Source: Zoogloea sp. (GTDB lineage Bacteria; Pseudomonadota; Gammaproteobacteria; Burkholderiales; Rhodocyclaceae). From it: 40,611 nt of DNA. Positions within the stretch are counted from its first letter, which is position 1. Each line of letters opens with the position of its first letter. Under the pieces are notes generated by a model. The model worked only from the letters and a program-made list of their open reading frames with translations, searched no databases and had not been told where the DNA came from. The stretch covers positions 1 through 40,611 of the forward strand of contig JAKLLO010000024.1 of assembly GCA_023150095.1 (NCBI GenBank). Reading direction: 5' to 3'. Below, piece after piece: positions 36,889 to 40,611 of the stretch. The position numbers and the translations under genes are program-made.

Positions 36889-38001
36889 TCAGCCGACGAA
36901 GCGGGCGATGGCCCGGTTCACCTCGTTGGCGGCCTCCATCTGCACCATGTGGCCGCGGTTGGGCAGCACTTCCACCTGGTAGCGGCCCGACAGCGCATGG
37001 GCGTGGGCGACCGGAATGATGCGGTCTTCCTCGCCCCACACCAGCAGCACCGGCTTGGCGATCTCGGGCAGCGCGGCGGCCAGCACCACGGCCTGCTGGC
37101 CGCCGGCGAAGAGCTTGCCGGAGAGCGTGGTGAGCGCCGTGCCCACGCCTTCGAGGCGCTTGTACTTGAGCAGGTCGTCCACCAGCTGGCGGGTGACCAG
37201 CCCGCTGTCGGCGAAGAGATCGGCCAGCACCGGCTTCAGCGCGTTGCGGCTGCCGGCGGCCACGAAGCCGTCGATGTAGCCGCTGTTGATCTCGCTGCCG
37301 AGGCCCGCCGAGCACACCAGCGACAGGCTGCGCACCCGCGCCGGATGACGTTGGGCGACCATCAGCGACACCGCGCCGCCCATGGAGTGGCCGACCAGGT
37401 GGGCGGCATCCACACCCACCGCATCCAGGAAGGCGGCCACGGTGTCGGCCAGGCTCTCCAGCGTGCCTTCGCCCACGTCCTTGGTGGATTCGCCGTGGCC
37501 GGGCAGATCGAGGGCGTACACCTCCCGGTCGGCGGCCAGCGCCTCGTGGTTGAACAGCCAGTTGTTGAGATCGCCGCCGAAGCCGTGGATCAGCAGCATC
37601 GGCTCGCCGCCTTCGCCGCGCTTGAGGTAGCGCAGGCGGTGGCCATTCACGTCGATCTTCTGGGGCGTGGGGCCCTGGTCCTCGGCGTCGCCGTCGGCGG
37701 GTTTGAAGTTGGACAGGTAGTCGGCGACGTAGGCGTCGATGTCGGCATCGGAGACGCTGGCATCAGCGATCACGCCCAGCAGGCCGCCCACCGGCAGCAC
37801 GTCTTCTTCGCCGGCGAGGGTGCGGCGCAGCACGCCGCTCTCCGCCGCCTCGACGGCGCCGGCGATCTTCTCGCTCTCCACCTCGACGATCTCCTGGCCC
37901 TTCTCGATGGCATCACCCACCTGCTTGAGCCAGCCGTTGACCTTCCCCTCCTGCATGGAAAGGCCCCACTTGGGCATGGTGACGGGATGAATGGCGGACA
38001 T
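36889..38001 (-). CDS. acoC: Acetoin dehydrogenase E2, dihydrolipoamide acetyltransferase
   Basis: 370 residues. An N-terminal lipoyl domain (about 1-80) carries the lipoylation site Lys45 in [14 protein letters not shown]; a linker (about 85-115) leads to an alpha/beta-hydrolase fold (about 125-370) with [13 protein letters not shown], nucleophile elbow [11 protein letters not shown] and a late His in [13 protein letters not shown]. This lipoyl-hydrolase architecture is the hallmark of AcoC, unlike the classical E2 catalytic domain of pyruvate dehydrogenase. Shares one base with acoB (position 38001). Transfers acetyl groups from acetoin cleavage to CoA. Confidence 0.95.
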   Translation of the reverse strand: MSAIHPVTMPKWGLSMQEGKVNGWLKQVGDAIEKGQEIVEVESEKIAGAVEAAESGVLRRTLAGEEDVLPVGGLLGVIADASVSDADIDAYVADYLSNFKPADGDAEDQGPTPQKIDVNGHRLRYLKRGEGGEPMLLIHGFGGDLNNWLFNHEALAADREVYALDLPGHGESTKDVGEGTLESLADTVAAFLDAVGVDAAHLVGHSMGGAVSLMVAQRHPARVRSLSLVCSAGLGSEINSGYIDGFVAAGSRNALKPVLADLFADSGLVTRQLVDDLLKYKRLEGVGTALTTLSGKLFAGGQQAVVLAAALPEIAKPVLLVWGEEDRIIPVAHAHALSGRYQVEVLPNRGHMVQMEAANEVNRAIARFVG

Positions 38002-39011
38002 CAGCGGTACTCCTTGAGGGACTTGGCGGCGGCGACGATCTTGGCGGCGCTGGGGATGTAGAGCTCTTCGAGCGAATCGCTGAAGGGCACGGGGGAGTGC
38101 GGGCCGGTGATCTGGCGGATCGGCGCCTTGAGGCTGCCGAAGGCGTTTTCGGCAACCAGGCCGGCGATGTCGGAGGCCATGGAGCAGCGGGGATGGGATT
38201 CATCCACCACGATCAGGCGGCCGGTCTTCTCGACGCTTTCGAGGATGGTGTCGGTGTCGAGCGGGGACGTGGTGCGCGGGTCGATGATCTCGCACTGTAC
38301 GCCGGCCTTTTGCAGCTCGGCGGCGGCCTCCTGGGCCTTCTGCACCATGCGGCCGATGGCGACGATGGTCACGTCGTTGCCCTCGCGCACCACGGCGGCT
38401 TCGCCGAAGGGCACGGTGTAGAGCTCTTCCGGCACCTCGCCTTCCATGGTGTAGAGCGCCTTGTGCTCGAGGAAGATCACCGGGTCGTTGTCGCGGATCG
38501 ACTGGATCAGCAGGCCCTTGGCGTCGTAGGGGTTGGACGGCACCACCACCTTCAGGCCCGGGATGTGGGTGAAGATGTTGTAGAGGCACTGGGAGTGCTG
38601 GGCCGCCGCGCGGAAGCCGGCGCCGTACATGGCGCGGATGACCACCGGCGTCTCGGCCTTGCCGCCGAACATGTAGCGGAACTTGGCGGCCTGGTTGAAG
38701 ATCTGGTCGAAACACACGCCGAGGAAATCGACGAACATCAGCTCGGCCACCGGACGCATGCCGCAGCAGGCTGCGCCGACCGCCGCGCCCACGTAGCCGG
38801 ATTCGGAGATCGGGGTGTCGATCACGCGGCCCGGGTGCTTGTGGTAGAGGCCGCGGGTAACGCCCAGCACGCCGCCCCAGGCGTCCTGCTCGCCGGGCGA
38901 GCCTTCGCCGCCCGCCACGTCCTCGCCCATGACGATCACGTTCTGATCGCGGGACATTTCCTGGTCGAGGGCCTCGTTGATGGCCTGCTGGTAGGTGATT
39001 TTTCTTGCCAT
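38001..39011 (-). CDS. acoB: Acetoin dehydrogenase E1 beta subunit
   Basis: 336 residues, E1 beta of the ThDP-dependent acetoin dehydrogenase. Conserved transketolase-like blocks: NVIVMGEDVAGGEGSPGEQDAWGG, RVIDTPISESGYVGAAVGAACCGMRPV, FVDFLGVCFDQIFNQAAKFRYMFGG, and the C-terminal domain VIVDESHPRCSMASDIAGLV. It partners AcoA. Stop and acoC start overlap by one base, so translation is coupled; acoA ends 38 bases upstream. Confidence 0.95.
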   Translation of the reverse strand: MARKITYQQAINEALDQEMSRDQNVIVMGEDVAGGEGSPGEQDAWGGVLGVTRGLYHKHPGRVIDTPISESGYVGAAVGAACCGMRPVAELMFVDFLGVCFDQIFNQAAKFRYMFGGKAETPVVIRAMYGAGFRAAAQHSQCLYNIFTHIPGLKVVVPSNPYDAKGLLIQSIRDNDPVIFLEHKALYTMEGEVPEELYTVPFGEAAVVREGNDVTIVAIGRMVQKAQEAAAELQKAGVQCEIIDPRTTSPLDTDTILESVEKTGRLIVVDESHPRCSMASDIAGLVAENAFGSLKAPIRQITGPHSPVPFSDSLEELYIPSAAKIVAAAKSLKEYR

Positions 39012-39049
39012 GATGGGTTTGTCTCCTTTGAATTCCGTTGGGTGGCGGC

Positions 39050-40024
39050 TCAGTAGCTCACGTATACGTCGGTGAGCAGGTCGGCTTCGCTGGGCTTGGG
39101 ATCGGACTTGGCCTTGACGACGGAGCCGTCGATGAGGGCCTTCACTTCGGCGTCGATGGCGTCGAGCTCGGCCTGGGTGAGGGCGCCGCTCTGGGTGACG
39201 CGGCGGGCGAACTGCATCAGGCAGTCCTTGGTCTCGCGCAGGGCCTGCACCTCGCCCGGGGCGCGGTAGGTCTGCTGGTCGCCCTCGAAGTGGCCGTAGT
39301 AGCGGGACAGCTTCACCTCCACCAGCGACGGGCCGCCGCCGTTGCGGGCGCGCTCGATGGCCTCGCCGGCGGCTTCGTATACCGCGAAGAAGTCGAAGCC
39401 ATCCACGGTCACGCCGGGCATGCCGAAGGCCGAGGCGCGGTCGGCGATGTTTTCGCAGGCCACCGAGAACTTGGACGAGGTGGCTTCAGCGTAGCCGTTG
39501 TTCTCGGCCAGGAAGATCACCGGCAGGTTCCACACCGAGGCCAGGTTCATGGCCTCGAAGATCGTGCCCTGGTTGGAGGCGCCGTCGCCGAAGAAGCACA
39601 CGCTCACGAAGGGCTGGCCGCGCAGCTTGGCGGCGAGCGCGGTGCCGCACACCAGCGGGCCGCCGCCGCCGACGATGCCGTTGGCGCCGAGCATGCCCAC
39701 CGACAGGTCGGCGATGTGCATCGAGCCGCCCTTGCCCTTGCAGGTGCCGGTGGTGCGGCCCCAGATCTCGGCCATCATCCCCACCGGGTCGACGCCCTTG
39801 GCGATGCAGTGGCCGTGGCCGCGGTGGGTGCTGGCGATGTGGTCCTCGGCGGTGAGGTTCATGCACACGCCGGTGGCCGACGCTTCCTCGCCGGCGTACA
39901 GGTGGACGAAGCCCGGGATCTCGCCGGTGGCGAAATCGGTGTGCAGACGCTCTTCGAACTCACGGATGGTGCGCATGGTGCGATAGGCCTTGAGCAGGTC
40001 GTCGCGTTCGAGTTTCTTGGTCAC
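39050..40024 (-). CDS. acoA: Acetoin dehydrogenase E1 alpha subunit
   Basis: ThDP-dependent E1 alpha, 324 residues from the GTG at 40024 (VTKKLERDDLLKAY), chosen because GGAG (40031-40034) lies six bases upstream. A further in-frame GTG at 40057 lies upstream of that site. ThDP-binding motif FFGDGASNQGTIFEAMNL continues to the terminal NN of IFLAENNGYAEA; THRGHGHCIAKG and KGGSMHIAD are further active-site blocks. Cleaves acetoin to acetaldehyde and an acetyl group passed to AcoC lipoate. No E3 (acoL) gene is present in the window, so the complex probably borrows lipoamide dehydrogenase from elsewhere. Confidence 0.95.
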   Translation of the reverse strand: MTKKLERDDLLKAYRTMRTIREFEERLHTDFATGEIPGFVHLYAGEEASATGVCMNLTAEDHIASTHRGHGHCIAKGVDPVGMMAEIWGRTTGTCKGKGGSMHIADLSVGMLGANGIVGGGGPLVCGTALAAKLRGQPFVSVCFFGDGASNQGTIFEAMNLASVWNLPVIFLAENNGYAEATSSKFSVACENIADRASAFGMPGVTVDGFDFFAVYEAAGEAIERARNGGGPSLVEVKLSRYYGHFEGDQQTYRAPGEVQALRETKDCLMQFARRVTQSGALTQAELDAIDAEVKALIDGSVVKAKSDPKPSEADLLTDVYVSY

Positions 40025-40030
40025 GGTTGT

Positions 40031-40034
40031 CTCC
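40031..40034 (-). promoter_or_regulatory. Ribosome binding site deciding the acoA GTG start
   Basis: GGAG on the minus strand, six bases before GTG 40024, in a 67-base acoX-acoA gap. Confidence 0.6.
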
Positions 40035-40091
40035 AGTCGTTGGATTTTTGAGGGCACCCGGCGGCGGTCGTGGGCTGTCCGCCGCCCGGAT

Positions 40092-40611
40092 TCAGGCCGG
40101 GGCGATCGTGTGATCGGCGCCCGTTTGCCTTGTCGCGGCGGGCGGGCCGTCGCGCAGGGCAGGTTCGAGGGGGGCAGTCACCACGAGGGCGTCTGCCGCA
40201 TGGGCGGCGGCCAGCGTGGCCGCCACATCAAGGGTGATCGGGCCGTCAAGGGCGAGCCGCACGCTGGCTGGGCCGCGGCCGTCGAGCACGATTTCGGGCT
40301 CACCGTCGAGGGCCAGGATGGCGGGCTGGGCGCCGAGCTCGAAGGCGATGCCGGGCTGCATCAGCCCGCTGCCGGCTACGTCCACCGCCTGCACGAGCCC
40401 AGGCGAGATCGCGGCGAGGCGCCGGATGCCGGCACCGCGGCGCACCCAGCGGCCGAAAGGCGCGGTGCGCGTTACAGGCCCGCAGGCCGCGGCGATGGCC
40501 GACAGGCCGATGGCGTCGGGCTCGGCAAAGGCGGCGAAGACGGCCTCGATGGCGTCGGCGGCGCACACCGCCCGGGCGCCGATGTGCTCGGCCGGCATCA
40601 CGCCCACATCC
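40092..40611 (-). CDS. acoX: AcoX-like ATP-NAD kinase family protein, N-terminus beyond window
   Basis: 172 codons are visible and the reading frame is open to the window edge (codon GAT before the internal GTG-ATG), so the 5' part is missing. The visible part resembles the C-terminal substrate half of AcoX/NAD-kinase-like proteins: GLSAIAAACGPVTR, AVDVAGSGLMQPGIAFELG, LALDGEPEIVLDGRGPASVRLALDGP, LDVAATLAAAH. In Ralstonia the acoX gene precedes acoABC; its role in acetoin breakdown is not settled. Position and family agree, but since only the less conserved half is seen I am less sure of this call than of the others in the operon. Confidence 0.72.
   Translation of the reverse strand, partial: DVGVMPAEHIGARAVCAADAIEAVFAAFAEPDAIGLSAIAAACGPVTRTAPFGRWVRRGAGIRRLAAISPGLVQAVDVAGSGLMQPGIAFELGAQPAILALDGEPEIVLDGRGPASVRLALDGPITLDVAATLAAAHAADALVVTAPLEPALRDGPPAATRQTGADHTIAPA

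Overview
The window is GC-rich chromosomal DNA, densely packed with genes, and reads as core genome of a betaproteobacterium. Rhodocyclales (the Azoarcus/Thauera/Azonexus neighbourhood) is my best guess from gene content and protein style, not a tested assignment. Evidence for this includes the surE-pcm-nlpD-rpoS block, dapA-bamC, divergent pmbA/darP, a GTP-type PEP carboxykinase, TRAP binding proteins and an acetoin dehydrogenase operon. I see no insertion sequence, prophage, CRISPR array, rRNA or integration scar.

Left part (1-13.2 kb): divergent pckG (cut by the left edge) and maeB, both at the PEP-pyruvate-oxaloacetate node; a patatin-like phospholipase; a PbpG-type D,D-endopeptidase whose leader holds three perfect palindromes; an IclR regulator; a leftward membrane-protein block lrgA-lrgB-nucleoside gate protein-queuosine precursor transporter; and two near-identical TAT-exported TRAP binding proteins with no permease beside them.

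Middle (13.2-30.5 kb): pmbA (tldE) divergent from darP-mogA; a cold-shock/DUF1294 fusion; msrPQ (periplasmic methionine sulfoxide repair); surE-pcm-nlpD-rpoS-arsC; the tightly coupled leftward operon moxR-DUF58-tgpA-mltB; a histone-deacetylase-like amidohydrolase; and dapA-bamC.

Right part (30.5-40.6 kb): an Ala/Pro-rich small lipoprotein with an internal 48-bp tandem duplication; roxA (ribosomal oxygenase) divergent from rlmD (23S rRNA methyltransferase); a Bax-inhibitor-1 family protein; tRNA-Ser(UGA); a compact island of nested inverted repeats built on GTTTCAG/CTGAAAC; and a leftward operon acoX-acoA-acoB-acoC-lipA-thiS-thiG. This last operon joins the acetoin dehydrogenase E1 and E2 subunits to enzymes that make their two cofactors, lipoyl groups (LipA) and the thiazole of thiamine diphosphate (ThiS/ThiG).

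Most genes are well-known families. The features most worth following up are the GTTTCAG palindrome island, the triple-palindrome leader of pbpG, the cofactor-coupled aco operon with a GC-only hairpin before lipA, the possibly leaderless roxA mRNA, and the orphan TRAP pair. I did not find a clear new defence or mobile system.
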